DNA of 64,000 nucleotides. Origin: Semisulcospira habei (taxonomy: Eukaryota > Mollusca > Gastropoda > Semisulcospiridae). Position numbers and translations under genes: made by a program. The stretch covers positions 228,165,376-228,229,375 of the forward strand of contig BTPG01000004.1 of assembly GCA_036245525.1 (NCBI GenBank), read 5' to 3'. This document shows positions 53,560 to 64,000 of this stretch, piece by piece. Every line of letters begins with the position of its first letter. The first letter of the stretch is position 1. The notes under the pieces are model-generated. The model worked only from the letters and a program-made list of their open reading frames with translations, was not told the origin of the DNA and did not search any database.

Positions 53560-56500
53560 CAACCAGAGTGCTCAGACAACCCTATGTCTCCTGAACACAC
53601 TGGTATAGGCTCTTTGGTTAAATTCCTACTTGTGCATGAAATACACGTTAACATGAACAACAGTAACAACTTACTGTCGAAAGGAATTTAATTGCCTCAT
53701 AGGCAACATAAGACAACGATCAGAGCGGCACCTGGAGCCCCGTCGCTATATTACAGCTCCGGTGTTTCACGGGGCCACCGCTCCGACAAAGGTTCTGGGC
53801 CTGCCGCTTGCTTCAGGCCTATACTTGTCATGACATGCTTGAGTTTGTTGTGCATGATGTGTTGTAGGCTCATCTTCGCCTGGCGTTCCTCCCAGACCGA
53901 GGGTGTCTGCCACACGTGTGGGGGCCGGGATGTACCCAGCATAGGCCGTATACGCTGGGAAGACAGGTACACACTTGGTGGTTGGAGAGTTGCCTTGGTG
54001 GGATGGACAGACAGTGAGGTTAGCCGCGACTCCACTTCTTCGCAGAGGGTAGGTCGCACAGGTAGGGTGCTTACCTGGGCTTAACCGGGACCCGCCTGCT
54101 GGCACTCTCTAGCTTGCGGGGATGTATTGCAGGCCCGCGCGCTTGCTGACAGGTTGTTCCTCGCTGGTTGTGCCTTTGTCTTGCGAAAGTTAACCTTACC
54201 AGGGCAGGGTCCCTCAGGCCCACGCCCGCGTGCCTTCGGTTTTTTTTTGTATTTTGCAGTGGCCTCTGGATGACCTGCACACAGCGCGGAGGTTACAGTG
54301 ACCGTCGGACTCATACTAGGTCTGTCTACCATGTGCCGGATGTACCTCCGAACGTTGGTGTGACGTCTGCGCCACATGACCTGAACGGCGCTGGTCTCAC
54401 CTTGGAGCTTCTATCGACGAGAGCGCCCGGTACCTGTGACTGGTTCCAGACCTGCTGAGTTACCGGCGGCTATTCCCGGTACTCCGACCGCTCGAGTTCC
54501 GACGAGATGACGGTGAGTTCACCATGCCGGACGCGTCAGTAGTGTGCAGGAGGGGATGCCCTGGGACAAAGCCTTCTGACAGAGAACCTGCCTCGCTACA
54601 GAGCACGCTGGTCCCAACTTGGGTTTTCCAACGCGAACGCCCGACACCGGTGACGGTTCCAGACCTGAGGACGTACCAGCTGTTCCGGTTCTCCAGCCTC
54701 TCAAGTTCCGACGTCCCTAGCGTCGGTGGATCGACACGTCGGACACAGCATGGTAGTGTGCGGAGTCGGGAGCTCGAGGCGTTGATTCCCAGGAGGGAAC
54801 ACGCTTGGACCAAGCCTTACACCAGGCAGAGAACCCAGCTCGCTACAGAGTTAGGTTCGGAGAGACGTGCTTCATGCCGTCCATGGTCAACCGATCCCCA
54901 CTCGTCTCCTAGGAAGGCTTTGGATCCTCCTCGGCCGCTGCGAACCCGCCTCGCCACAGAGTCCGGCTCGCGGAGACAATCTCACACGCACACCACGTCT
55001 CGACACGTTCGGGATCTGCTCTTCGCTCGAACTCGGGCCGGCTGCTAGTGGTTGCAGGTTACTGTTGGTGCCAGTCAGCAAGGCGGAGGTGCCTGTCTCC
55101 GTTCCTTACCACCCGAGTCCTTGAAGATCTTGTGGAGGGATTACTACGCGGACCGCACCAGTTAGTGCGCGGAGGGGGGTTATCGACGCGGGCGTTACAG
55201 GAGGGTACGCACCTGGACATAGCCTGCTGTCAGGCGGAGTCCCGCCTCGGTACAGACCCCGGTTCGCAGAGTCACGCACTCATCCGTACTTCCCGCGGCA
55301 CGACTAGGAATCCACTTCACTCAAGATCGGATCTCCGCTCTTGCTCTCCTGCAGGCGAGGAGGGACCTCTCTGCACCTTGGATGCTCGTCCACCTACGGT
55401 TCTCCCTCATTGGAGTCACCCTTCCGACACTCTAGGTCTACACTCCGCTGTCTCTCCGCTGCGGGCGTACTGCGGAGTTGCCGTTCTTCACGTCGCTCCA
55501 GGGATCCTGTCCCGTCTCGCTCGTCGGTCCCTTTCGCGTCCGGCTGCCGTTCGTCCCTTCCTCTCCCCCTCACTCAGCCCTTCCCCTTCATCGTGCTCCG
55601 GCCCCGGTCTCCTGGCTGCAGTTGCTCCTCTTCTGGACACCCTACCCCCTCCGATGGTTCCTCGGGGAGAATGCTGTCTTTACTGCGCCTTGCTTGGACC
55701 TGTTTACCTCCTCTTGAGGTTACAGTACACGTTTCGACCCAGTTGGGCACGAAAATACACCTTGGAGATCTGACGTCTCACTCTCACTAGCTTGTCGCCT
55801 TACGCGTGAGTTCCAAATTACTTAGTTAGTGGAAGTACTCTGACTTCACACGGGTGGTAAACGGGTCTGCGAGCGCTTCGGCTTCTGTCTCCACTGGTGC
55901 CCTCTTGGATACAGCTCGGAGTTGGCCGCAGCTGCCGCACTTCGTGACAGGTGTTTCGACTACCCTGCGCTTCTCCTCTCGGGTCCCGGAGCTTCTTGCT
56001 TCGCCCTCCATGGAGTTGTCAGCTGTTGGCTTCCCTCGGCAGGACCGGTTCTCGGGAGGTCTCAGGAGTTGCCTGCCCCTACCGGCTGTGGATCCGCTCT
56101 TGACTCTACTTTGGACTAGATGACCTCACTCGTCCGTAACACCCTACGCTGCGTGGGATCGGGGAGCTCCTTCCCCTACCCTTCGTTCTCCAGTCGACGG
56201 CTCCTGGCCCCTGGCAGGTCGCCTGGCCGCGGAAGGGGACCCCCTGTGCTGACGACTCGGCTGACCCAGGTTCTTGGGAGTTCCTGGACTTCACTTCGGG
56301 GAGCAGACCGGAGAAGGCTTCTAGGACCTTGGCTTCGCTTACGCTGGTGCCAGATGGCGATAGGATGCGGTCCGCGCAGGTGGTCCTCGGCTCCGCCTCC
56401 AGATCTTGGGCTGCGACTTCTTCCGGAGCTGCCGACCCTTGACTCCAGGTACCCGTGCACTCGGCCTCCACAACGTTCCTCGGTTCACCTGCGAAGGAGG

Positions 56501-58379
56501 CGTCACCGCTGGTGGAGGAGTCTCCGCTCCTGGTTCGGCTTCCGTTGGACTCACCGATGGTCCTCAACCTACCCATGCTCACTGGAACTAAAGCGCAGCC
56601 CCGTCTCCCTGGTGCCTAACCTACACGACAACCCCTTTGGGCGCACAAGGGTACGCTGGAGTTTGGACAGGTGGTACTGCTGCGGTGGTGCTCGCGGTGG
56701 AAGGGCCTAGCCCTGCTCGGAAGTCGGCTCTACTCTCCGTCGGTCGTCTCTCAGCCTGGCTGCTGTAGCTACGCCCCCTACTTCCGTGGTTCTTCTCGAG
56801 GTCCAGCCTAGCCTCGGGACCTCGCAGACAAGAGCGGGAACGGCTTGGATCTGACACGGACTAGGAGGTCCTCTTCTCGTGGGAGGTCTGAGCCAGCCTT
56901 TCCCCGATGGAACCAGTTGCTACACTCGGAATGCACCACGATACCTCCGGAGGATCGGCACGCTGGCGAGACGGCTTAGTGGACCTGTTCGCCGCAAGGT
57001 GGGATCTCTGGCTTTCCCCGCGCCTTCGTGGGGTATAGCCCTCCTGGACGAGACGCCGACGCTCTGACCTAGCCTGAGAAGAATCCTCCGCTCGTCCTGT
57101 TCGTCACCCCTTTCCTTGGTACCGGTCCTGAACCACTTACCCCTCAGCTCTCCACGGACCCCCGCTACTGCTCCCCGCTTTCTACGAGGTGCTCATGCAA
57201 CCGCGATGGTCGCCATTCCGCCTTGCTGGAGCCCCTACTCCTTCGCCTTCGTGGGTGTTGGCAGGCCCTCAACGTTGGACGCAGCAAGGTTGTGTGCGGA
57301 GTCGGGAGTTCGAGGCGCTGGTTCCCAGGAGAGAACGCGCTTGGACCAAGCCTTACGCCAGGCAGAGAACCCATCTCGCTACAGAGCTCGGTTCGGAGAG
57401 ACGTGCTTCGCGCCGTCCATGGTCAACCGGTCCCCACTCGTCTCCTAGGAAGGCCTTGGATCCTCCTCGGCCGCTGCGAACCCGCCTCGCCACAGAGTCC
57501 GGCTCGCGGAGACAATGTCACACGCACACCACGTCACGACACGTTTCGGGACCCTCTCTTCGCTCGAAGTCGGACCGCCACTCTCGCTCTCCTTCACGAG
57601 CGTAACAAGGATCGGGCTTCTCCTCGTCATAAGGAACGGCAGCACTGAAGCTACAAGTCAGACGATCTTCCTGACTACGATCAGTCATGCGATCCGATTC
57701 CAGGATCCCTCCCTCAGCGAGCTTAGAGGCTAATTACGGCCTATCAGCTACGTGCAGGGCCACGAACGTCGCAGTCGTCAGGAACTGTGCGGTCTTCCAC
57801 ATCGTGGCTGCTGTGGGGCTGGCGGGCATGTTCTCTCGTTCGCAGAGTTCTGCCAGCCCAGCGAGGCTACTCGCTCTGATGGAGGGCTTCTCCGGGGGCT
57901 CCTCTCACGCCGAGCGCTTCAGCGCCGGAGGTTACACCTCCCCAGAGTCGTCGGGAGTTTGCGTTGGGGAGGACGGCCTTTGGGGCCCTAAGGTGTGCTA
58001 GTGCGCGGCACCCTCCTCCTATTCGTGATTCTCCCATAGGTCATGTCATCGGTAATGTTTTTGATGAAACAAATGCATTTTTCTCTAAAAGGTATTTTTT
58101 CGAAAAATACTTACCGATGACATGACTCGGACGACCCTCCCACCGGCCCCGCTTGCCGCTGGTAAGCTAAGTATCCTGACTGAGGAATTATGGGTACTCG
58201 GTTCCGGATGTGGAGTAGCGGGAGACAACTCTTGGCCCCCTCGGGGTTCCCCGAGTGCCTCCCGGGTTGTGTGTTAACACAACGAGTTCTTAGGCTAGAA
58301 TTGAGTAAGTAGTAGACACTCCCATAGGTCATGTCATCGGTAAGTATTTTTCGAAAAAATACCTTTTAGAGAAAAATGC
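52185..58379 (+). mobile_element. DIRS-type retrotransposon B, non-autonomous, 6.2 kb
   Basis: Inverse-oriented sister of element A. Flanked by ATTT (52181-52184 and 58380-58383; AAAT on the element's A-orientation strand). Its right end has the ~305-bp terminal unit, and the internal complementary region is at 58050-58085. It lacks the Harbinger insertion and about 240 bp of recombinase sequence present in A. Contains gag-like (near 56120, SLVRNTLRCVG) and recombinase relics (57687-57830) on the plus strand, and no intact gene. It splits the Ngaro gag after about 13 codons. Confidence 0.85.
57687..57830 (+). pseudogene. DIRS B recombinase C-terminal relic
   Basis: NCAVFHIVAAVGLAGMFSRS matches NCAVKDIVAAVGW of element C and the relic of element A. 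No catalytic residues remain. Position just before the internal complementary region is as expected. Confidence 0.6.
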
Positions 58380-58383
58380 ATTT

Positions 58384-58758
58384 TCCAGTAAAGCCTTCTT
58401 TCTCGCTGATTTGGGAGCCATTTCAAATTCTAGCTGTCGCCTGACTGCTGCGTTGCTGACTGGCGCACTATTCGGTACCGTCCCCTAGTTACTACTGTAA
58501 CCGCCCACGCATCCACCTCCCACTCACTCCTCTCATCCTCGCCTACGCACTCACCCCCTCCAGACTTTCCCACCCTTTATCTCTCTCTCAATCTCCATCT
58601 CTCATCATAGCATTCCACAGTCGGGAAATTCCCCCGCCTACTCAGTACTTTGGCTACTACCGGACACCGCCCCCCACCCATGCATTCAGTCCTCTTTCCC
58701 TCCGTTTAAATTATGTTTATCACTCCTCCCTCGCCTAAACACCACTTTTTCGTTTCAG
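58384..58758 (-). other. Ngaro gag start and 5' flank
   Basis: 58384-58421 holds the gag ATG and first codons (MAPKSARKKALLE on the minus strand), separated from the rest by DIRS B. Beyond it is a C-rich sequence up to the host acceptor at 58758 (TTTTCGTTTCAG). The Ngaro 5' border in this stretch could not be placed. Confidence 0.6.
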
Positions 58759-58920
58759 TTGATTGTGACAGTATTCACGGGCCTGCCATTGGTGTCACAG
58801 GAGAAGATAATTCTGAAGCATTACCAGGCTGCGGAGGCGCCATTTTTGCCGTTAGTAGGCAACTTTGATCAGGAGCTGATGGTCGCTTTCAACAAGTTGT
58901 CGGCTACTTCCACACAGCAG
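58759..58920 (+). CDS. unidentified host gene, 162-bp exon
   Basis: Acceptor TCGTTTCAG, donor ACAGCAG/GTGACT, 54 codons in phase 0. Encodes LIVTVFTGLPLVSQEKIILK, HYQAAEAPFLPLVGNFDQEL and MVAFNKL. Composition and style match the upstream exons, and the next exon continues in phase. The family is not recognised. Confidence 0.7.
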
Positions 58921-58929
58921 GTGACTTAC

Positions 58930-59115
58930 TTGTCGTTGACTCATTCAACCAGAAAGCCACGCTTCCTAAATTTTAAAGGTGTTGCCGAACAACTATGTAC
59001 CTGTTGCAGGAGACAGATCGATCATCACAACTCAAGGGTAGTGCCAGATTAGCTTGGCGCCACCAGGCGCTACCCTTGAATTACCATGGTCGGCAAATCA
59101 CCTGCTATATGGTGT
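58930..59115. repeat. foldback MITE-like element, copy H3
   Basis: GGGTAGTGCCAGATTAGCTT with a shortened, partly deleted right arm (GGCGCTACCCTTGAATTACC). Flanking half-repeats GTTGCAGGAGA and CACCTGCTATATGGTGTTGG match H1 and H4. Confidence 0.75.
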
Positions 59116-59171
59116 TGGGGTTAAACAAGTTGTTCGCTACTTCCACACAGCAGGTGATTTACTTTTCGTTA

Positions 59172-59385
59172 ACCCATTTAACCCCAAGGCCACGCTTCCT
59201 ACATTTTAAATGTGTCGCCTAACACCTATGTACCAGTTGCAGGAGATGGGTCGACCATGATACTTCAAGGGTAGTGCCAGATTAGCTTGGCGCTGACAGG
59301 CGCTAAGCTAATCTGGCACTACCCTTGAATTATAATGGTCGACTCCTGCTGTACGGTGTTGGGTTTGAATGGGTTAACCCCAAAC
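59172..59385. repeat. foldback MITE-like element, copy H4
   Basis: The best copy. Arms 59240-59292 and 59299-59350 pair almost perfectly around AAGGGTAGTGCCAGATTAGC. Outer sequence ACCCATTTAACCCC on the left is mirrored by GAATGGGTTAACCCC on the right, which may be the true inverted ends. Confidence 0.85.
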
Positions 59386-59407
59386 TGCAGTACTGATGGT
59401 TGCTTAC

Positions 59408-59431
59408 ACACGGAGGGGGGGGGGGGGGGGG
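59408..59431. repeat. poly(G) run
   Basis: About 20 consecutive G in an intron, next to foldback elements. Could adopt a quadruplex or be an assembly-sensitive homopolymer. Confidence 0.85.
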
Positions 59432-59469
59432 TGTTGACTCATTCGAGACGTGCCGCCTACGGATACACC

Positions 59470-59560
59470 TTTTCATCGTCTGTAGTGCTGTGTGTCGAGG
59501 TGATTCCTACAGGAATCACCTCGACGAGAAGTGTTACCGACAGCCGAGGGGTTAAGGTCA
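59470..59560. repeat. short foldback element (family 2, copy 2)
   Basis: GTCGAGGTGATTCCTACAGG pairs with AGGAATCACCTCGAC, flanked by TGTAGTGCTG and GTGTTACCGACAG. Related to 38690-38765. Confidence 0.7.
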
Positions 59561-59582
59561 TTTCATTATCTCCCATTTGCAG

Positions 59583-59690
59583 GACTTGCAGCGAGTGCTG
59601 AGATTGGCGCTGCACGACCCATTGACCTTCGTGCAGCATGCAGTGCAGGTGGCAGTGTCCAGCGCCGGCCAGGTCTCCCTGGTGGTGAGG
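59583..59690 (+). CDS. unidentified host gene, last supported exon (108 bp)
   Basis: Acceptor CCCATTTGCAG, donor GTGAGG/GTGAGT, 36 codons in phase 0: DLQRVLRLALHDPLTFVQHA, VQVAVSSAGQVSLVVR. Follows 58759-58920 in phase. An alternative donor 7 bp upstream (GTG/GTGAGG) would change the phase. The gene must continue beyond the DIRS element at 59800 and the window end. Confidence 0.7.
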
Positions 59691-59709
59691 GTGAGTATAG
59701 GTACACATA

Positions 59710-59795
59710 CCAAGGGGAATTACTCAGTGCTGGACAGACGAACAGTTAGATCCCCTGCCCCCGCCTATCAGGGACCCAATCGGTAGCCCACAGAA
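59710..59795. repeat. fragment related to the 519-bp snap-back insert
   Basis: ACCAAGGGGAATTACTCAGTGC through AACAGTTAGATCCCCTGC and AGCCCACAGAAAAAT match 49610-49700 with some divergence. Shows the 519-bp element is a dispersed family. Confidence 0.8.
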
Positions 59796-60249
59796 AAATT
59801 CATTTTTCTCTAAAAGGTATTTTTTCGAAAAATACTTACCGATGACATGACTTTATGGAAAATGTCTACTTCTAGCTCAATTTTAGCCTACTTACCCGTT
59901 GTGTGCCCACACAACCCGGGAGGCACTCGGGGAACCCCCCTAGAGGGGCCGAGAGTTGTCTCCCGTTTCCCGCCTTACCGGCTCCGGTCACGAGACCGGC
60001 CAGTTTTTTGTGATACTTCGCTCGAAAGCGGCAAGCGGGGCAGGAGGGAGGGTCCTCCGAGTCATGTCATCGGTAAGTATTTTTCGAAAAAATACCTTTT
60101 AGAGAAAAATGAATTTGTTTCCTCAAAAACATTACCGATGACATGACTTTATGGAAGAATTGCGATGAGGAGGAGGGTGCCGCGCAACTCTTAATGGTAA
60201 ACAGCGCCGTCCTCCCAGTCGCAACCTCCCGACAATTTTAGCGAAGTGC

Positions 60250-61400
60250 ATAGATAGGCGCCGGTGGCGCCGGGAGGGAGTGTTGCGCCGCGGCGATGTC
60301 CCTCACTAGTGCGAGATTCTCTCTTTGGCCTGCCAGGTCCCTGAGGTAGAAGCGGGCGAATACAGATTCAGTCTGCCAGCCCACGGCTGCCACGATGTCC
60401 TTGACAGCGCAGTTTCGAGCAAATGCGAGGCTCGTGGCCATGGCTCGTACCTCATGTGCGCGAACGAATGTGCAGCCTCTTCGCTCCCTGCGGGGAGATA
60501 TCTTGATACGCGGAGCGTATAACCCAGCGGAGCCAGGACGAGATCGTCTGGGCTGTTATGTCATTCCTGCTGGGTCTCAGAGGTAGGAAGAGGCGCGAAC
60601 GCCCTCTGCGGAAGGCTTTAGATCGTCGCAGATAAACTCTAAGGGCGCGCACGGGATCCTGTTGCCTGGTCTCCTGAGACAGAGGGTTGGTTCTTAGCAG
60701 CCGTAAGGTGATAACCTGAGGTGCCGTCAGAGGAGACCTGTTCTTGGCCAGGAAGGCAGGGTCAGTGAGGAGTTGAACAGCCCCATCCGCTCGGAACTGT
60801 AGGCAGGTAGGCCGCGCCGAGAGTGCGTGTAGCTCACTCACCCGAGAGGCGGTAGCAAGGGCCAGCAGGAAGCACGTCTTCGTGTCACATCTGCGAAACG
60901 GGCCAAGGTAAGGGTTCAAATCTGCCAGAATTTAACCACGTTAGCACCCAGGGCAGGTCCCAGCGGGGAAGGAGTGAGCGGTGTGTTGGGCGCTGGATGC
61001 CGAAGTGACCCATAAGGTCGGCTAAGTCTTTGCAGGCGCCCGGGTCTGGGTGTCCAAGGTGTCGATAAGTGTCAGCGATCATGGACAGGTAACCCCTCAC
61101 GGTGATGGGGGCCAGGCCTAAGTCTCGAAAGAGCCAGAGGAAGAAGACCGCCCGCTGAGGATTAGTCAGTTCCGTGGGTGACAGGCCGTGCTCAGAGCAC
61201 CAGGAACACAGGACTCGCCACTTTCCCTCGTAGCCTCGGATGGTGGAAGGTCTGCGGGCCGAAGCGATCGCCTCCACTGCTGCACCCGAGTAGCCTCTAG
61301 CTCCGAGGGCTTGCCGCACAACCTCCAGGCGTGAAGGAGGAGCCGCTCCGGGCAGGGGTAGAACAGCGGCCGACGCAGTTGCTTGAGCATGGTGCGTGGG
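60250..61400 (-). pseudogene. DIRS tyrosine recombinase, two frameshifts
   Basis: Would recombine the circular DNA intermediate into the genome. Core-binding part: ARRPSTIRGYEGKWRVLCSW, LGLAPITVRGYLSMIADTYR. Catalytic part: ATASRVSELHAL (first Arg, near 60845), RAHEVRAMATS (His-x-x-Arg, near 60460-60480), VAAVGWQTESVFARFYLRDL (Trp in the second His position, and the Tyr, near 60350). Frameshifts near 60900 and, by one extra base, near 60472 just before His-x-x-Arg. All catalytic residues remain, so decay is recent. Confidence 0.85.
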
Positions 61401-62324
61401 GCGGGAAGCAGCAGGGGCGGGTCCGTGGCGAGGCTGAGAAGGTCGGTGGTCCAGGAGCGGTTCCAGGCGAACGGCGCAACTAACAGCAGGACCGCCGAGC
61501 ATCCCCGAAGCTGGAGAAGGACTTTGGGTACGAGAACCGTCGGGGGGAAGGCGTAAGCCACCAGGCCGTCCCAGGGAATGGAGAGTGCATCGACCGCCCA
61601 GGCAAGTGGATCGGGAATCGGGGAGACGAAGAGCGGCAGCTGATGGTTCCACCTCGTGGCGAACAAGTCGACCTGGGGAGTCTCCCACCGGGAACAGATC
61701 ATCCGAAAGATGTCCTGCCGAAGGGTCCATTCCGTGTGCAGGAGCTGGCCGCGGCGAGACAGCGAGTCGGCTAAGACAATCCGGTGTCCGGGGATGTGTC
61801 GGGCTCGAATGGTAATACCCCGGTCCTCGCACCAACGCAACATCCGGTAGAGGGGCCTACAAAGGTCGGGAGCGTGTGCCACCTTGTTTCTGGATGTAAG
61901 CCACCATAGTCGTGTTGTCCGAGAGGACGAGTAGCTCCTGGTGTCTGAGGAGATCCTCCCAGAACTGCAGGGCTTGCCACACAGCCTGCATCTCCAGCCA
62001 ATTGATGTGAGTGTGCGCTAAGTCCGCGGGCCAGGGCCCCGAAGTCGAGAGGAACCGAGGAAGGAAAAGGGCGCCCCACCCCGTGAGGCTGGCGTCGACA
62101 CAAAGCGAGGTCTGGGGTGGAGGGGCGGCCAGGGGAACTCCCGACGCTAGCCACGAGTGGTCGGTCCACCGACGAAGATGAGGCATCAGCATCTGGGGCA
62201 CCGGAACCAACGTCGTTAAGTCGCCTGACGACGGGCGCCAATGGAGTAGGAGATGCAGCTGGATCGGCCGGGAGTAGAGACGACCTAGGGAGATAAGGTC
62301 CGCTGTGGCGTTCAGCAGGCCCAA
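61400..62324 (-). pseudogene. DIRS RNase H and linker, frameshifted
   Basis: LCVDASLTGWGALFLPRFLS (first Asp), THINWLEMQAVWQALQFWED (Glu), LLVLSDNTTMVAYIQKQGG (second Asp), IPGHRIVLADSLSRRGQLLH (last Asp), then the DIRS-typical linker WETPQVDLFATRWNHQLPLF. A frameshift near 61870 separates the two halves. Confidence 0.85.
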
Positions 62325-63164
62325 GCTGGAGCCAGACTCTGGCGGGGGCCACGTCCTGTCGTGCTAACTGACCGGCTAGGTCCGCAATCTTCTGGATCCG
62401 GGGGGCTGGGAGGCGCACCATGTTGAGGTCGGTCGCAAATTCCATGCCCAGGTGCACGAAGCGGCGGGACAGCGAGAGATCCGACTTGCCGTCGTTCACT
62501 AGGAAGCCCAAGTGTGCCAGAAGCAGTAGCAGCGCATCCCTGTCCGACGCTAGCGAGGTCTCTGACTGGTTGCGTCGGAGGAGGTCGTCTAGGTAATTCG
62601 ACGTCGGACTGGAGGAGGACTGTCGGGCCTTGGCGACTACGGCGTCCATCAGCCGGGTGAACACCCAGGGGCTGAGGTTGAGACCGAACGGGAGCGCGCG
62701 AAACTGGTATACCATGCCGTCGATCGCAAAGCGGAGGAACCTCCTGGAGGCCTGGTGCATCGGGACATGCAGGTACGCATCTGAAAGGTCCAGGCTGACT
62801 GCGAAGTCCAGAGGCTGGACCGCGGCTTACAGGGCTCGTGCAGTCTCCATCCGGAAGGAGGGGGCTGTAATGTACTTGTTCAGGGCCGAGAGATCGATAC
62901 CGGTCGCCCTCTCCCTCCAGGCTTCGGAACGACGAACAAGCGGCTGTAGAAGGCTGGGGAGTAGGGGACGCATACCACCTCCGTGGCGGCTTTCCTCAGG
63001 AGGGAGGAGACCTCTCCCCGAAGAGCGGAGGCCTTCAACGGGTCGCTGGGGATCTCGGTCCAAAGGGGGGAGCGACGCAAAGGAGGCGGGCTGCGAAAGG
63101 CGATCCGGAGGTCGGCCGAGACGGTGTCGCAAATCCAGGGGTCGTCGGGAAGAGTGTGAGCCAA
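62325..63164 (-). pseudogene. DIRS reverse transcriptase, frameshift and stop
   Basis: Copies the element's RNA. N-terminal DDPWICDTVSADLRIAF, then FYSRLFVVPKPGG, IDLSALNKYITAPSFRMETA (other frame), MHQASRRFLRFAIDGMVYQF, ALPFGLNLSPWVFTRLMDAV and the catalytic NYLDDLLRRN (near 62586-62597), SRRFVHLGMEF. A frameshift near 62905 and TAA at about 62826-62828 break it. Confidence 0.87.
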
Positions 63165-63335
63165 TTTCCGCTGAAAAAGGCTAGCCTCCCACCGACCGGA
63201 GACCCCGAAGTGGTCGGTGGGGCCAAGGCTGGGGGGCAGTCAGGTAGCCCGCCCGCGACCCGGTCGCCGGGCGGGACGGGGCCAGGCAGGGACACAGGCC
63301 CCGGAGGGTCTAGGACGGCCAAGGCGGGGGCCTGC

Positions 63336-63908
63336 TCAGGGCCGAAGCAGGGCTGACGCAGCAGCGGGTCTAACCGACCGCGAGGCGCGACCCCTAGCCT
63401 GTCGGGAGGACGGAAAGCGGCGGGGAGGAGGAGCACTCACAGGCCAGCGGTCGGGGTTGGAGGCTCGAACGGATGACCAGGTGTCGCCGAAAAGCAGGGG
63501 GCCACCCAGCGGAGCACGACGAAGCTGCGCACGCAGGTCAGGTGGTATCCCTCGGCAGGCAAGCAGAAGTGTGTCTCGACGCATCAGGTCACAGTTGGCG
63601 GAGGCAGCCATAGCATTAACGGATGAGTGGTAGGCGGCTCGGTTGGCGACTTCCGCTGAGACGAGTAAATCCCCAAGGAGAGGCGTGATAGAAGGCTGCC
63701 AAGCGTCTTCCACACGACGAACCAGGGCTTGAGTGAGCAGCTCCAGGAACCCAGCGCAGGCTAAGGTGTTCCGCACCAGAGACGCAGTCAATCCAGGCCA
63801 TGAGGGAAGGAACGGCGAAGGAGGGCGGAGCCGCCAGCTTGCGACACGGCCGGGGGGTCGATCGCAGGAAGAGGGATGGAGAAAGCCTGGGAATGACCGG
63901 CATACCAA
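63336..63908 (-). pseudogene. DIRS gag-like protein, C-terminal part
   Basis: SLVRNTLACAGFLELLTQAL, VANRAAYHSSVNAMAASANC, DLMRRDTLLLACRGIPPDLR and LLFGDTW match the conserved C-terminal block of DIRS gag proteins (an RRD..L..L...R pattern before LFG). The frame extends toward the window end, but earlier parts are not resolved. Likely the structural protein of the replication particle. Confidence 0.75.
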
Positions 63909-64000
63909 TCCCGCCGGAAGGCGATGTCCAGGCCAGCCGGCCAGCGACGATCGGAGAAGAACACCGGCTCTCGAGACGCGGGAAGTTGCAGGAGCGCTGA

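Larger units (their letters stand above)
44150..58750 (-). mobile_element. Ngaro-like tyrosine-recombinase retrotransposon with four nested insertions
   Basis: Minus-strand order: gag (58384-58421 continuing at 51194-52180), RT and RNase H (51140 down to 48823, then 44600-44856), start of a tyrosine recombinase (44330-44520). This gag/RT-RH/YR order and the gag zinc motifs fit Ngaro/DIRS-order elements. Insertions are LINE-B (44868-48811), a snap-back element (49578-50096), S4 (50506-50898) and DIRS B (52185-58379). The outer ends are not resolved; both flanks lie in a host intron between 44045 and 58758. The recombinase is truncated and the RT active site is altered, so the copy is dead. Confidence 0.8.
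59800..64000 (-). mobile_element. DIRS retrotransposon C, coding type, cut by the window end
   Basis: Begins next to AAAT (59796-59799) with the same terminal unit as A and B (inverted CATTTTTCTC..., internal complementary region about 60104-60130). Minus-strand genes from right to left: gag (63336-63908), RT (62325-63164), RNase H (about 61700-62324), tyrosine recombinase (60250-61400). Each is damaged by frameshifts or a stop. The 5' end lies outside the window. Confidence 0.88.

Noticed and set aside
54524..55773. Open frames of 174 and 241 codons in DIRS B, with counterparts in A
   Set aside because: GC-rich, stop-poor internal repeats. The frames are not kept between A and B, and several overlapping frames are open at once.

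Overview
This is an animal nuclear genome window, very probably from a mollusc (most likely a gastropod). The support is one spliced gene with normal GT/AG introns surrounded by DIRS, Ngaro, Polinton, RTE-like and RNase-H-bearing I-like LINE elements, plus an (AATC)n-tailed short retroposon. No bacterial operon, rRNA or tRNA was found. The species call is inference from element content.

Layout. 1-5796: a short retroposon copy, a CA/CAAA microsatellite, then an I-like LINE (minus strand) split by an almost full-length RTE-like LINE with a 13-bp target duplication. 5797-8515: a Polinton/Maverick fragment with an integrase and four small ORFs. 8516-10089: a 5'-truncated LINE of a second family (LINE-B). 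10090-36943: a stack of I-like LINE copies, all minus strand. Two are nearly full length (10090-15963 and 18089-25744), and some are interrupted by a DNA transposon, short retroposons and a 7.1-kb DIRS-type element that itself carries a PIF/Harbinger insertion. RTE fragments lie at 17376 and 35693.

36944-59690: about 2 kb with no gene, then at least eight exons of one unidentified host gene (39055-59690, plus strand) that runs off the supported region. Its introns hold four copies of a foldback element, a 53-bp minisatellite, and a 14.7-kb block made of a minus-strand Ngaro-like retrotransposon. The Ngaro carries an intact 1075-aa LINE-B, a 519-bp snap-back insert, a short retroposon and a second DIRS-type element. 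59800-64000: the 3' two-thirds of a coding-type DIRS element (gag end, RT, RNase H, tyrosine recombinase), frameshifted.

Most interesting points. (1) The DIRS family's internal complementary region can be read directly. It is the reverse complement of the joined right and left ends, with AAAT as the shared crossover word, and both complete copies sit between AAAT words. (2) Several insertions can be dated relative to one another from clean target duplications, giving nests of up to four levels. (3) One LINE-B copy has an intact ORF and a perfect target duplication, so it may be recent or active.
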